In this document: piece after piece, positions 1-7,762 of the stretch
Layout: every line of letters starts with the position of its first letter
Numbering within the stretch: position 1 is the first letter of the stretch
Origin: Sulfurovum sp. UBA1140
GTDB lineage: Bacteria; Campylobacterota; Campylobacteria; Campylobacterales; Sulfurovaceae
Length of the DNA stretch: 30,805 nucleotides
Assembly (NCBI GenBank): GCA_002311915.1
Contig: DCAF01000012.1
Span: 78,027 to 108,831, forward strand
Direction: 5' to 3'
Made by a program: the position numbers and the translations under genes
Notes under the pieces: generated by a model
The model's database searches: none
Seen by the model: only the letters and a program-made list of their open reading frames with translations
What the model was told of the DNA's origin: nothing

Positions 1-18
1 CAACTGAACTACCACCGC
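1..18 (-). tRNA. 5' end of a tRNA, probably tRNA-Asp (cut by window edge)
   Basis: Read on the minus strand this is the acceptor strand GCGGTGG, then TA, then a GTTC D-stem start and AGTTG, which is the first 18 nt of a tRNA. A GTTC D-stem is typical of tRNA-Asp, but the anticodon lies outside the window, so the identity is a guess. It lies 28 nt downstream of tRNA-Lys and is probably cotranscribed with it from the promoter at 158-186. Confidence 0.6.
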
Positions 19-46
19 ACCTATAAAAATGTTATGTAAAATAACG

Positions 47-122
47 TGGTGACCCTTCATGGATTCGAACCATGGGCCCACTCCTTAAAAGGGAGTTGCT
101 CTACCAACTGAGCTAAAAGGTC
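47..122 (-). tRNA. tRNA-Lys (anticodon TTT)
   Basis: A complete 76-nt cloverleaf on the minus strand. Acceptor GACCTTT (116-122) pairs with AAGGGTC (51-57) including one G-T pair. The D-stem begins GCTC, the anticodon loop reads CTTTTAA, giving anticodon TTT, and the T-arm contains GGTTCGAATCC. The discriminator A (50) and CCA (47-49) are encoded. It is first in a transcript that continues into a second tRNA at the window edge. Confidence 0.95.
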
Positions 123-130
123 ACGTTTTA

Positions 131-150
131 ACTTAATCGTGTGATTAAGT
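131..150 (-). other. Perfect 8-bp hairpin in the tRNA leader
   Basis: ACTTAATC and GATTAAGT form an 8-bp stem with a 4-nt loop between the predicted transcription start (about 151) and the tRNA-Lys 5' end. There is no U-tract after it in either direction, so it is not a classic terminator. It may form in the 5' leader removed by RNase P. Confidence 0.5.
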
Positions 151-157
151 GGACGGA

Positions 158-186
158 ATTATATCCTATGATCTTTTATATGTCAA
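158..186 (-). promoter_or_regulatory. Consensus sigma-70 promoter for the tRNA-Lys operon
   Basis: On the minus strand a perfect -35 TTGACA (181-186) is separated by exactly 17 nt from a perfect -10 TATAAT (158-163). Predicted start is near 151, about 29 nt before tRNA-Lys. It is the best match to the full sigma-70 consensus I found in this window, consistent with a strongly expressed stable-RNA operon. Confidence 0.85.
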
Positions 187-201
187 GGGTTTTTGTAAAA
201 A

Positions 202-684
202 TTATAAATTTTTTTTCAAAAGGGCAATGGCTGTATCAGTTGCTTGGGTTTGAACGGCTTTTCTGTCTCCTTGAAAAAGGTATCTGTTAATAATAAAATT
301 TTGATTATTTCTAATACCAATGTAGACGGTTCCTACAGGTTTTTCTATACTTCCCCCTGTAGGTCCTGCGATACCACTCACTGCAATGGCATAATTGGCA
401 TGAGCCAGTTTAATAATTCCTGTTAGCATCTCTTGAACACACTCTTTGCTAACCGCACCATAATGAACAAGTGTTTTTTCTGATACCCCTAACCATTCGC
501 TCTTAATGGCATTAGAGTAGGTGACACAAGAGCCACCAAGTACGGATGATGCTCCTGAAATGGCGGTAAATTCCGAGGCAATTCGCCCCCCTGTACAGCT
601 TTCGGCAAAGGTTATGGTTTGAGCATTCTTTTTAAGATGCTTAATAATTTCTATCGTATTTTGTTCTGTTTCACTGTTTTTCAT
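202..684 (-). CDS. pncC: PncC/CinA C-terminal family nicotinamide-nucleotide amidase
   Basis: A 160-residue protein equal to the stand-alone C-terminal domain of CinA. This family deamidates NMN to NaMN in pyridine-nucleotide salvage. Visible family motifs are FAESCTGG (about residues 27-34), with the Ser of SCTGG the expected nucleophile, and GIAGPTGG further on. The reading frame stays open upstream for another 45 codons, but that part overlaps the divergent ileS start and is not PncC-like. ATG 684 places the first family residues normally. There is no CinA N-terminal (MoCF/ADP-ribose pyrophosphatase) domain, as in many bacteria that have only PncC. It is divergent from ileS. A TATAAT sits only 6 nt upstream of this ATG (691-696, minus), so the message may have almost no leader. 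Confidence 0.85.
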   Translation of the reverse strand: MKNSETEQNTIEIIKHLKKNAQTITFAESCTGGRIASEFTAISGASSVLGGSCVTYSNAIKSEWLGVSEKTLVHYGAVSKECVQEMLTGIIKLAHANYAIAVSGIAGPTGGSIEKPVGTVYIGIRNNQNFIINRYLFQGDRKAVQTQATDTAIALLKKNL

Positions 685-714
685 TGGATAATTATACCCA
701 AAAGTAGTTTTAGA

Positions 715-720
715 TATAAT
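715..720 (+). promoter_or_regulatory. -10 box of the ileS promoter
   Basis: TATAAT lies 31 nt before the ileS ATG, in the 67-nt divergent gap with pncC. No good -35 is seen; the upstream stretch is A/T-rich, as is common in Campylobacterota. An AAGG ribosome site follows at about 740-743. Confidence 0.5.
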
Positions 721-751
721 CACGTCAATTATAAAAGACAAGGTTATTTTA

Positions 752-3502
752 ATGGATTTTAAAGATACACTACTACTCCCAAAGACCAATTTCCCAATGC
801 GTGGAAATCTTCCAAACAACGAGCCAAAACGTTATAAAAAATGGTTTGATGCCAATATGTACGAGCAGATGAAGAGCAAAAGAGAGGGTGCTGAACTCTT
901 TACCCTTCATGATGGCCCCCCTTATGCCAATGGTGATATTCATATTGGTCATGCCCTAAATAAAACACTTAAAGATATTATTTTAAAATATAACTATTTT
1001 CAAGGTAAAGCTGTCAGAATGACCCCAGGTTGGGATTGTCATGGCTTACCAATTGAACAAAAAGTTGAAGAGAAGCTGGGTAAAAGTAAAAAAGAGGCAA
1101 TGGATACAGCCAAGTTTAGAGAGCTTTGTCGTAAACATGCGGGTAAGTTTGTAGATATTCAACGAGAGAGTTTTAAGCAGTTGGGTATTATGGCAGATTG
1201 GGACAACCCTTATGTGACCATGGATTTTAAATTTGAAGCCAATATCTACCGAACACTGTGTGAAATAGCACAGCAAGGACTTTTGGTTGAGCGACATAAA
1301 CCGATTTTTTGGTCATGGGCAGCACGAACAGCACTGGCCGATGCCGAGGTAGAGTATGAAGATAAAGAGGACTACTCACTTTATGTTAATTTTGAATTGA
1401 GTGATCTAGCCAAAGAGAAATTGGGTATTGAAGGGAGTGCAGGTATTGTTATCTGGACAACCACCCCTTGGACATTGCCATCAAATACAGGTATATCACT
1501 AAATCCAGATGAGATGTATCTGTTGGGTGAGAAGGGTCATATTGTTGCCCAAAGTAGATATGACGCTTTGGTAGAAGAGGGGGTTGTGACTCCACACTCT
1601 GGGCGTAAAATTTCAGCCACCGAGTTAAATGGTTTGTTGGCAATTAATCCACTCAATGGTCGAAGCTCAAAAATTATTTTAGGTGAACATGTTCTTCTTG
1701 ATGGTGGTACAGGTGCAGTGCATACAGCTCCTGGGCATGGTGAAGATGACTATCGTGTAGGTTTAGCCAACGGTTTAGAGGTGGTTATGCCTGTTGATGA
1801 ACGAGGTTGTTTTGATGAATCTGTGGTGGGACTTAACCTTCTGCCTAATCCTGAAACATTTGTTGGAATGCACATTTTTAAAGCCAATGAACCGATTTTA
1901 GAGTTGTTGGGTGATAATCTAATTAAAGTGGGCAAGTTTACCCACTCTTACCCACACTGTTGGAGAACCAAAACACCACTTATTTATAGAGCCACCAATC
2001 AGTGGTTTATCTCGATTGATGATAAGATTAAGGGAAAAGATAACTCTTTAAGAGAAGTGGCTTTAGATGCCATTGAGGGGGTTGATTTTTATCCTGCTAA
2101 GTCTAAAAATAGACTCAAACCAATGATAGAGGGGCGACCTGATTGGTGTATCTCTCGTCAACGAAGTTGGGGGGTTCCTATTGCATTCTTTAGAGTTAAG
2201 AGTACCAAAGAGGTTATCTTAGATGAAAAAGTTCTTAACTTTGTAGCAATGATTTTTGATATGCAAGGGGCAGATGCGTGGTACGATTTACCAATTTCTC
2301 AACTGCTTTACCCTGGTTCTGGTTATAACCCTGACGATTTAGAGAAGATTGATGATATTTTAGATGTATGGTTTGATAGTGGTTCAACATGGAACTCTGT
2401 GATTAAAAGCCGAAACTATGATGCAGGAGCATACCCAGCATCACTCTATATTGAAGGGAGTGACCAGCATAGAGGCTGGTTCCAATCTTCATTATTATTA
2501 AGTTCAGCAATTAATGGAGTATCCCCTTATAAAACGCTTATTACACATGGTTTTACCGTTGATAATAAGGGTGAGAAGATGAGTAAATCAAAGGGCAACG
2601 TGATGGCTCCTGACAAGGTGCTAAAGCAGTATGGTTCAGAGATTCTTAGATTGTGGGTTGCGTTAAGTGATTATCAGAGCGATTTAAAAATCTCTGATGG
2701 TATTCTAAAACAGACTGCCGAACAGTACCGAAAAATTAGAAATACCTTTAGGTTTTTAATGGCAAATATTGGTGGTTTAGAGAGTCTAGTTAAAGTAGAA
2801 GAGTATGGAGAGCTTGATAGATGGATTTTAATCAAAGCACGAACAGTATTTGCTTCGGTTAAAGCCAGTTTTGATGAGTATGATTTTTTAAGAGGTTTTG
2901 CAACTCTTAATTACTTTATTACTAATGAACTGAGTGGAATCTATATGGATATTACCAAAGATAGACTCTATTGTGAAGATAAAGATAGCATTATTAGAAG
3001 GTCAACACAATCTGCTATGACACTTATTGCTAAATCAATGTTGGGCTTGGTGGCTCCTGTACTAACCTACACTGCCGATGAGATTTTAGACCATGCCCCT
3101 GCAATTTTAAAAGGGGATATGGAGAGTATCTTTGATTTGGTCTATGAAGAGATACCAGAAGTAGCACCAAGTTTTGAAGACACATTGTTACTTGAAGCAC
3201 GTGTTCGATTCTCGGAGGATGTGGACAAGCTTAAAAAAGAGAAACTGATGAAATCAACACTCGAAGTAGAGATTGTGGGTGATGTTTCTAAATTTGCCAT
3301 TACAGATGCTAAAGATTTAGAAGATTGGTTTGTGGTCTCGGGTGTTAAATCATCATCAACTATGGAACAAGTCAGCTCATTTGAATTAGATGGAACAACC
3401 TTTACCGTACACAAAGCTTCTCAAGCTAAATGTCCAAGATGTTGGAGATTTACTTCTGAAAATGAAGAGACAGCTTGTTCAAGATGTGCAGAGGTACTGT
3501 AG
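752..3502 (+). CDS. ileS: Isoleucyl-tRNA synthetase
   Basis: A class Ia aminoacyl-tRNA synthetase of 916 residues, the usual bacterial IleS length, that charges tRNA-Ile in the cytoplasm. The HIGH signature appears as HIGH at residues 64-67, after GPPYANGDI. The KMSKS loop is at 609-613. The CP1 editing domain lies between them, with the characteristic TTTPWTLPSN and GTGAVHTAPGHG segments. The C-terminus carries the zinc finger of bacterial IleS, CPRC (894-897) and CSRC (909-912). The start ATG follows an AAGG site at a normal distance. A 45-codon membrane peptide begins on the base after its stop codon. Confidence 0.98.
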   Translation: MDFKDTLLLPKTNFPMRGNLPNNEPKRYKKWFDANMYEQMKSKREGAELFTLHDGPPYANGDIHIGHALNKTLKDIILKYNYFQGKAVRMTPGWDCHGLPIEQKVEEKLGKSKKEAMDTAKFRELCRKHAGKFVDIQRESFKQLGIMADWDNPYVTMDFKFEANIYRTLCEIAQQGLLVERHKPIFWSWAARTALADAEVEYEDKEDYSLYVNFELSDLAKEKLGIEGSAGIVIWTTTPWTLPSNTGISLNPDEMYLLGEKGHIVAQSRYDALVEEGVVTPHSGRKISATELNGLLAINPLNGRSSKIILGEHVLLDGGTGAVHTAPGHGEDDYRVGLANGLEVVMPVDERGCFDESVVGLNLLPNPETFVGMHIFKANEPILELLGDNLIKVGKFTHSYPHCWRTKTPLIYRATNQWFISIDDKIKGKDNSLREVALDAIEGVDFYPAKSKNRLKPMIEGRPDWCISRQRSWGVPIAFFRVKSTKEVILDEKVLNFVAMIFDMQGADAWYDLPISQLLYPGSGYNPDDLEKIDDILDVWFDSGSTWNSVIKSRNYDAGAYPASLYIEGSDQHRGWFQSSLLLSSAINGVSPYKTLITHGFTVDNKGEKMSKSKGNVMAPDKVLKQYGSEILRLWVALSDYQSDLKISDGILKQTAEQYRKIRNTFRFLMANIGGLESLVKVEEYGELDRWILIKARTVFASVKASFDEYDFLRGFATLNYFITNELSGIYMDITKDRLYCEDKDSIIRRSTQSAMTLIAKSMLGLVAPVLTYTADEILDHAPAILKGDMESIFDLVYEEIPEVAPSFEDTLLLEARVRFSEDVDKLKKEKLMKSTLEVEIVGDVSKFAITDAKDLEDWFVVSGVKSSSTMEQVSSFELDGTTFTVHKASQAKCPRCWRFTSENEETACSRCAEVL

Positions 3503-3640
3503 ATGTTTGATATGAGTCAACCGATAGGCAACGAGGTTATCGTTGGCTCTATCGTATTTATATTGGCTGTTGTAGGGGTAGGACTTTTAGTAATAGAGTT
3601 TTATAAACGTAAGATGAAAAAAGATATTGGATTGAAATAA
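3503..3640 (+). CDS. Small single-pass membrane protein (45 residues)
   Basis: The ATG follows the ileS stop codon without a gap, so translation may be coupled by termination-reinitiation. The 45-residue product has a polar N-terminus (MFDMSQPIGNE), one hydrophobic segment of about 20 residues (13-32, ending VGVGLLVIEF) and a basic tail (YKRKMKKDIGLK). That predicts an N-out/C-in inner-membrane peptide. I do not recognise a family. In favour of a real gene are the exact junction, the clean membrane topology and the lack of any other feature in this interval. Against it are the short length and absence of a separate ribosome-binding site. Confidence 0.5.
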   Translation: MFDMSQPIGNEVIVGSIVFILAVVGVGLLVIEFYKRKMKKDIGLK

Positions 3641-3645
3641 GAGTT

Positions 3646-3721
3646 TGGTGGAGCATAACGGGATCGAACCGATGACCTCTTCGCTGCCAGCGAAGCGCTC
3701 TCCCAGCTGAGCTAATGCCCC
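3646..3721 (-). tRNA. tRNA-Ala (anticodon GGC)
   Basis: A complete 76-nt cloverleaf on the minus strand. Acceptor GGGGCAT (3715-3721) pairs with ATGCTCC (3650-3656). The D-stem starts GCTC, the anticodon stem-loop reads CTTCGCTGGCAGCGAAG, giving GGC, and the T-loop has GGTTCGATCC. Discriminator A and CCA (3646-3648) are encoded. It is a lone tRNA between two plus-strand operons. A weak TAAAAT -10 for it lies at 3741-3746. Confidence 0.95.
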
Positions 3722-3801
3722 ACAATGTTTGTGGAAGAGAATTTTACATTAAATTTACTTTAACTTTCATGAGAACTCCCGATTAAATATTACTTTTTGC
3801 T

Positions 3802-3829
3802 TTGAACTGTTTAATAATTTGGTTATAAT
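3802..3829 (+). promoter_or_regulatory. Promoter of the MlaF-like/glycosylase/apaH operon
   Basis: TTGAAC (3802-3807), a 16-nt spacer and TATAAT (3824-3829). Predicted start is near 3836. This rules out the in-frame ATG at 3819 as the translation start of the next gene, because it would lie within the promoter. Confidence 0.65.
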
Positions 3830-3857
3830 CACAAAAATTTTTGAGGTACATGTGGTG

Positions 3858-4643
3858 ATGAAAAAAGAGTTTGATTTAGATAAACCTCTTATTAAAATAG
3901 AGGGTTTACAGAAGGTTTTTGGTACCAAAGAGGTGCTTAAAAATGTGAATCTTATTTTTCCTAAAGGCTCTACCACGGTTATTCTTGGTCTCTCTGGTGG
4001 GGGAAAGTCAACGATTATTAAACATATTGTTGGACTCATGAAACCTACGGGTGGTTCTATTGTTGTTGATGGTGTTAATGTGGCAACCTGTTCAGATAAT
4101 GAGCTTCGAGAGGTGCGTAAAGATATTGGGTATCTTTTTCAAGATGGGGCGATGTTTGACAGTATGAATATTTTTGATAATGTGGCTTTTCCTCTGCGTG
4201 AGCATTTTAACTACAGTGAAGCCGAGATAGAAGAACGGGTTATGAAGATTTTGAAAACGACAGGTTTAGATGCTCATCGTGTGGCAAAGCTTTTTCCCAA
4301 TGAGCTTAGTGGTGGAATGCGTAAACGGGCAGGGTTGGCACGGGCAATTATTATGGAACCAAAAATTATTCTGTATGATGAACCCACTTCTGGGCTTGAC
4401 CCCATTACCAGTGATTTAATTACTCAATTAATACTTGATTTGCAAGAGAACTTGGGGGTTACCTCGGTTTTAATTACCCATGATATGAAAGAGAGTTTTA
4501 AATCAGCTGACTATTTGGCTTTTTTATTTGAAGGAGAGATTATTGAGTGGGCAGATAATGAAGGGTTTAAAAACAGTAAAAACCCTTATGTTCAACAGTT
4601 TTTAAAAGGCAGTGGAGAGGGACCAATTCAATTTAATGACTAA
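3858..4643 (+). CDS. ABC transporter ATP-binding protein, MlaF/Ttg2A type
   Basis: An ATPase subunit resembling MlaF, which powers phospholipid movement between the membranes with MlaE and an MCE protein. From ATG 3858 it is 261 residues. Walker A is GLSGGGKST (44-52), followed by the Q-loop segment LFQDGAMFDSMN, which is typical of this subfamily. The signature LSGGMRKR and Walker B IILYDEPTSGLDP come later, then the switch histidine in VLITHDMKES. The GAGG at 3843-3846 better suits an in-frame GTG at 3852 or 3855, which would add only one or two residues. No permease (MlaE) or MCE gene is adjacent, so this ATPase is an orphan here. Its partner must be elsewhere, or its role differs. Its 3' end overlaps the next gene by 8 nt. 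Confidence 0.85.
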   Translation: MKKEFDLDKPLIKIEGLQKVFGTKEVLKNVNLIFPKGSTTVILGLSGGGKSTIIKHIVGLMKPTGGSIVVDGVNVATCSDNELREVRKDIGYLFQDGAMFDSMNIFDNVAFPLREHFNYSEAEIEERVMKILKTTGLDAHRVAKLFPNELSGGMRKRAGLARAIIMEPKIILYDEPTSGLDPITSDLITQLILDLQENLGVTSVLITHDMKESFKSADYLAFLFEGEIIEWADNEGFKNSKNPYVQQFLKGSGEGPIQFND

Positions 4644-5112
4644 ATTAGAACACCCATTTAATCCTTTGGTATTTAAAGACTCTAAAACACTTATTCTAGG
4701 CTCTTTCCCCAGTATAGACTCTTTTGATAAGGCATTTTATTATGCCCATCCTCGTAATCAATTTTGGAGAATACTCTCTGAAATAACTGCTTACCCCATT
4801 AACAATTGTGATCAAAAAATATGGCTACTCAAAGAGGCAAAGATGGCTCTTTGGGATATGGTAGCAGAGTGTAGACGAGAGAACTCACTCGATAGCTCGT
4901 TAGAGGATATTGAGGTGAATAATATAGCACTATTTTTAGAAGAGCATCCAAGCATAAGTAAAGTAGCTTTTACAGGGCGACTCTCAGAGCGACTCTATAA
5001 AATGCACTTTGACTATTTAGAGATAGAGACGGTTTATCTTCCCTCACCATCAAGTGCTTATGCCAAAATGAGTTTTAAACAGAAAATAGCTGTTTATCAG
5101 GAGCTATTATAA
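4636..5112 (+). CDS. Hypoxanthine-DNA glycosylase-like protein (uracil-DNA glycosylase superfamily)
   Basis: A 158-residue protein of the UDG superfamily, most like the branch described as hypoxanthine (deoxyinosine) DNA glycosylases, which start base excision repair of deaminated adenine. The first catalytic motif region is LGSFPS (21-26), followed by YYAHPRNQFWRIL (35-47), the residues expected around the base pocket. The second motif region is LPSPSSA (135-141). LWDMVAECRRENSLDS (72-87) is also characteristic. ATG 4636 overlaps the ABC gene's stop by 8 nt. A GTG at 4612 is in frame but would lie well inside the ABC gene. The stop codon overlaps the apaH ATG, so all three genes look translationally coupled. 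The substrate is inferred from family resemblance only. Confidence 0.75.
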   Translation: MTKLEHPFNPLVFKDSKTLILGSFPSIDSFDKAFYYAHPRNQFWRILSEITAYPINNCDQKIWLLKEAKMALWDMVAECRRENSLDSSLEDIEVNNIALFLEEHPSISKVAFTGRLSERLYKMHFDYLEIETVYLPSPSSAYAKMSFKQKIAVYQELL

Positions 5113-5933
5113 TGGCAGTTTGGGCAATAGGGGATATTCAGGGTTGTTTTGATTCGTTTCAAGAACTCTTAACTAAAATAGCATTTAACCCCAAAGAGGA
5201 TGAGCTTTGGATAGCAGGTGATTTGGTTAATCGTGGTAATAAATCATTAGAGACCTTGAACTACCTCTACTCAATAAAAGATTCAATTAAAGTGATATTG
5301 GGTAATCATGATATTGCACTAATTGCGATTTATCATGGAATTAAAAAAAGTAACGCGACCCTTGACCCTATTATAGAAGCACCTAACGGAAAAGAGTTGA
5401 TAGATTGGTTACGACATCAACCTTTTTTACATTGGGACTACACATTAGGGTATGCGATGGCTCATGCAGGTATCTCTCCTCAGTTTGACTTTGGTATGGC
5501 AATCACTTACTCTGCTCGTATCGAAAAAAAACTGCAGGGTAGAAATTATAAATCATGGCTTAGACATATGTTTAAAGTTAACTCCAATAAATTCAATTCA
5601 CGAGCCAGTTCTATGGACATCGAGAAGTATATCTTAAGCTCTTTTACACGTATGCGTTTTTGTGGAGATGATGGAAGATTGGATTTTAAACAAAAAGGGA
5701 GACCCACCGAATTAAAGGTTGGGTTAAAAGGATTAAAACCTTGGTTTAGTTGCCCCACCCGAAAAAATATCTCTATGAAAATTGTTTTTGGACACTGGTC
5801 AACATTGGGTTACTACCAAGATACCCATGTATTGTCTTTAGATACAGGCTGTTTATGGGGAGGAAGTCTGACCGCAGCTAGGCTAGATGTAGATGAGCCT
5901 ATTTTGGTGCAGGTTCGGTGCAAAAAGGGGTAA
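5112..5933 (+). CDS. apaH: Symmetrical bis(5'-nucleosyl)-tetraphosphatase
   Basis: A calcineurin-type metallophosphatase of 273 residues, the usual ApaH length. It hydrolyses Ap4A to two ADP, and may also act on Np4-capped RNA. The metal-binding blocks are in order: GDIQG (7-11), GDLVNRG (36-42), GNHD (64-67), AHAG (117-120) and FGHW near the C-terminus. The family-specific end LDTGCLWGGSLTA is present. The ATG overlaps the preceding stop by one base (TAATG). The stop codon lies in the left arm of the terminator that closes the operon. Confidence 0.95.
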   Translation: MAVWAIGDIQGCFDSFQELLTKIAFNPKEDELWIAGDLVNRGNKSLETLNYLYSIKDSIKVILGNHDIALIAIYHGIKKSNATLDPIIEAPNGKELIDWLRHQPFLHWDYTLGYAMAHAGISPQFDFGMAITYSARIEKKLQGRNYKSWLRHMFKVNSNKFNSRASSMDIEKYILSSFTRMRFCGDDGRLDFKQKGRPTELKVGLKGLKPWFSCPTRKNISMKIVFGHWSTLGYYQDTHVLSLDTGCLWGGSLTAARLDVDEPILVQVRCKKG

Positions 5934-5961
5934 GAGCCTTTATAGTTGTAAAAAGGCTCTT
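5932..5961. terminator. Bidirectional intrinsic terminator between apaH and ccp
   Basis: AAGAGCCTTT (5932-5941) and its complement (5952-5961) form a 10-bp stem with a 10-nt loop. The A-run before the GC core on one strand and the T-run on the other allow it to work for both convergent genes. It includes the apaH stop codon. Confidence 0.75.
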
Positions 5962-5967
5962 GGTTAT

Positions 5968-6990
5968 CTAGTTAAAATCAGGTTGTGGTGTTGTCAAGGT
6001 GCTAATTGGTAGTTGAGGATAACTAACTTCAGGTTTTCTACCTTTAAGTGCTTTTAAGAAGGTTACAATCTCATCTGCTTCTGCATCGCTAATCTTCATG
6101 CCCAGTTGTATTCTTCCCATCTCTTTGACAGCTTCAGCGAGGTTCCACTCTGCACCATTGTGAAAATAGGGGGCAGTTTCGGTAATGTTTCGTAGTGTTG
6201 CTGTTTTTACCATACCTTTAGCATCACCTTTAAAGTCTCCTACATTGGCATATTTGTACTCTCCTGTGATTCCAAATGGTTGCATGGTTCCACCAAGTGC
6301 GATGCCATTGTGACAGCTTACACACCCTTTGCTCATGAATGTCTCAAGACCTTTTATCTCTGCAACGCTTAGTGCATCTTCTTTTCCATTTAAAAAGTCA
6401 TCAAATCTTGATGGTGTCACAAGGGTTCGTTCAAAGATACCAATGGTTGCTGTAATTTTTTCAAAATCTATTTTAACATCTTTGTCATAGGCTTTTTGAA
6501 ACTCTGCAACATACTCAGGAATGGAGTTGATTCTTTTCTCGACCAACTCTTTTGGGGATGCCATCTCTGGACCTGCTTGCATTGGTCCTTGTGCTTGGTC
6601 TTCTAGGTGTGGGCTTCTTCCATCCCAAAATTGTGCTTTAAAAAATACAGCGTTGTAAACGGTTGGAGAGTTTAAATGATGAGGATTGGCTGTCCATTTA
6701 TGACCCACGGCTGCCGATACTCCATCTGCTCCTCCTAGACCCAAGTTGTGACAGGTGTTACATGAGATAATGCCACTTTTTGAGAGTCTTGGTTCAAAAA
6801 AGAGTTTTTTACCCAGTTCAACTCGCTCATCGGTGATGGTGTTGTTGGGGTCAATAAGCTTTGAAAGTTCTGCTTCACTTTGGGGAATGGCAACCAAACC
6901 ATTGGCTTTGGCTGTCTCTAGGGTTGAAGTTGCTCCAAATAGGAGTGAGGTTGCTACCAGTGAGGTAGCAAGTATTTTATATGTTTTCAT
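5968..6990 (-). CDS. Di-haem cytochrome c peroxidase
   Basis: A periplasmic bacterial cytochrome c peroxidase (CcpA/MauG superfamily) of 340 residues that reduces hydrogen peroxide with electrons from c-type cytochromes. A Sec signal peptide covers roughly residues 1-29 and ends TAKANG. The two haem-binding motifs are CNTCH (77-81, peroxidatic domain) and CVSCH (223-227, electron-transfer domain), with the expected spacing. The conserved ELGKKLFFEPRLS and FWDGRSPHLEDQA segments are seen. The ATG has an AAGGAA site and a TATAAT at 7025-7030. It stands downstream of prx-perR, which fits peroxide defence. A PerR link is inferred from position only. Confidence 0.95.
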   Translation of the reverse strand: MKTYKILATSLVATSLLFGATSTLETAKANGLVAIPQSEAELSKLIDPNNTITDERVELGKKLFFEPRLSKSGIISCNTCHNLGLGGADGVSAAVGHKWTANPHHLNSPTVYNAVFFKAQFWDGRSPHLEDQAQGPMQAGPEMASPKELVEKRINSIPEYVAEFQKAYDKDVKIDFEKITATIGIFERTLVTPSRFDDFLNGKEDALSVAEIKGLETFMSKGCVSCHNGIALGGTMQPFGITGEYKYANVGDFKGDAKGMVKTATLRNITETAPYFHNGAEWNLAEAVKEMGRIQLGMKISDAEADEIVTFLKALKGRKPEVSYPQLPISTLTTPQPDFN

Positions 6991-7024
6991 CTATAAGTTC
7001 CTTTTAATTCTTTAATAAATAGAA

Positions 7025-7030
7025 ATTATA
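7025..7030 (-). promoter_or_regulatory. -10 box for the cytochrome c peroxidase gene
   Basis: TATAAT on the minus strand, 34 nt before the ATG, within the 73-nt gap after the phosphoesterase gene. There is no clear -35. An AT-rich palindrome, TTAATATTAA, lies just upstream (about 7053-7062) and might be an operator. Confidence 0.45.
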
Positions 7031-7063
7031 GAATAAAGAGTATTAAAAGATAATTAATATTAA

Positions 7064-7762
7064 CTAGCGGAAGGATTTAGATACCAATTGACCCTTTAGA
7101 ATCGTTGCAATTTGGTTCTGACATGCTAAAGAGGGTAAAGAGATATAGTTTTTAAACTCTTTTGCTTGATGAAAATGCCCCTCTATAATTAAACTCTCTT
7201 TGGGGTAGTGTTGTTGTATGGCATTGGCTCTTTTTTCAAAATTTTTGAAAGGTTTACAAATTTTTTTTATGCCCAGTTTTTTTATACGGTGGTTGATAAT
7301 CAGTTTTTGAAAAGGTCTTAAGAGGGTAAGTGTGGTTGAATTTCTAAGTAGTTTACAGTAAAGATTATAACCAAATCCTGTCTCATACAAATCACCATGA
7401 GCCAATTGAATGGTTTGATTATTAAGTTTAAATATTACGGGTTGCTCTTTTCGACTATAGACTTTAATATCAGGAAAAATCTCTTTTAAGCAGAAGTCAT
7501 GATTGCCTTCGAGGTAGTGAATTTCCATGGTTTTTGATAGTCGTTGTAATCGTTCGATTGCTTCTGTTGAAAAAGTTTGAATATAGTGGTTGTGTCCAAA
7601 GAGTAGGTCAAAAATATCACCCATCAAAAAGAGTTGAGGGGTTTTTAATTCTTTGCTCTCTAAGTCATTTAGTAGGGTTAAAAAAGCATCTCCATGATGA
7701 GGATAGTGAGCATCGGCTATAAAAAGAGCATGCTCTTTTATTTCAGGGATATTCTCTGACAT
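7064..7762 (-). CDS. LpxH-like metallophosphoesterase (UDP-2,3-diacylglucosamine pyrophosphatase family)
   Basis: A calcineurin-like phosphoesterase of 232 residues. Metal-ligand blocks are DAH (17-19), GDIFD (48-52), GNHDF (86-90), AHGD (121-124) and a final EGHFHQ block, the order found in LpxH, which makes lipid X in lipid A synthesis. Other metallophosphoesterases share these motifs, so the lipid A role is likely but unproven. The ATG lies 25 nt inside the end of the Fur-family gene, with which it must be cotranscribed. The C-terminus ends with a basic tail (KGQLVSKSFR), compatible with peripheral membrane attachment. Confidence 0.7.
   Translation of the reverse strand: MSENIPEIKEHALFIADAHYPHHGDAFLTLLNDLESKELKTPQLFLMGDIFDLLFGHNHYIQTFSTEAIERLQRLSKTMEIHYLEGNHDFCLKEIFPDIKVYSRKEQPVIFKLNNQTIQLAHGDLYETGFGYNLYCKLLRNSTTLTLLRPFQKLIINHRIKKLGIKKICKPFKNFEKRANAIQQHYPKESLIIEGHFHQAKEFKNYISLPSLACQNQIATILKGQLVSKSFR

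Noticed and set aside
202..819. Full 205-codon open frame covering pncC and its upstream region
   Set aside because: The first 45 codons overlap the opposite-strand ileS promoter and start and do not look like a PncC N-terminus; ATG 684 gives the normal domain.
3819..3857. Upstream ATG 3819 as start of the MlaF-like gene
   Set aside because: It lies between the -35 and -10 of the probable promoter, upstream of the predicted transcription start, so it could not be translated from that promoter.
7041..7063. TTAATATTAA palindrome before ccp as a PerR/Fur box
   Set aside because: It is only 10 bp of A/T in a nearly pure A/T gap and has no strong match to a known box; kept only as a remark in the promoter entry.
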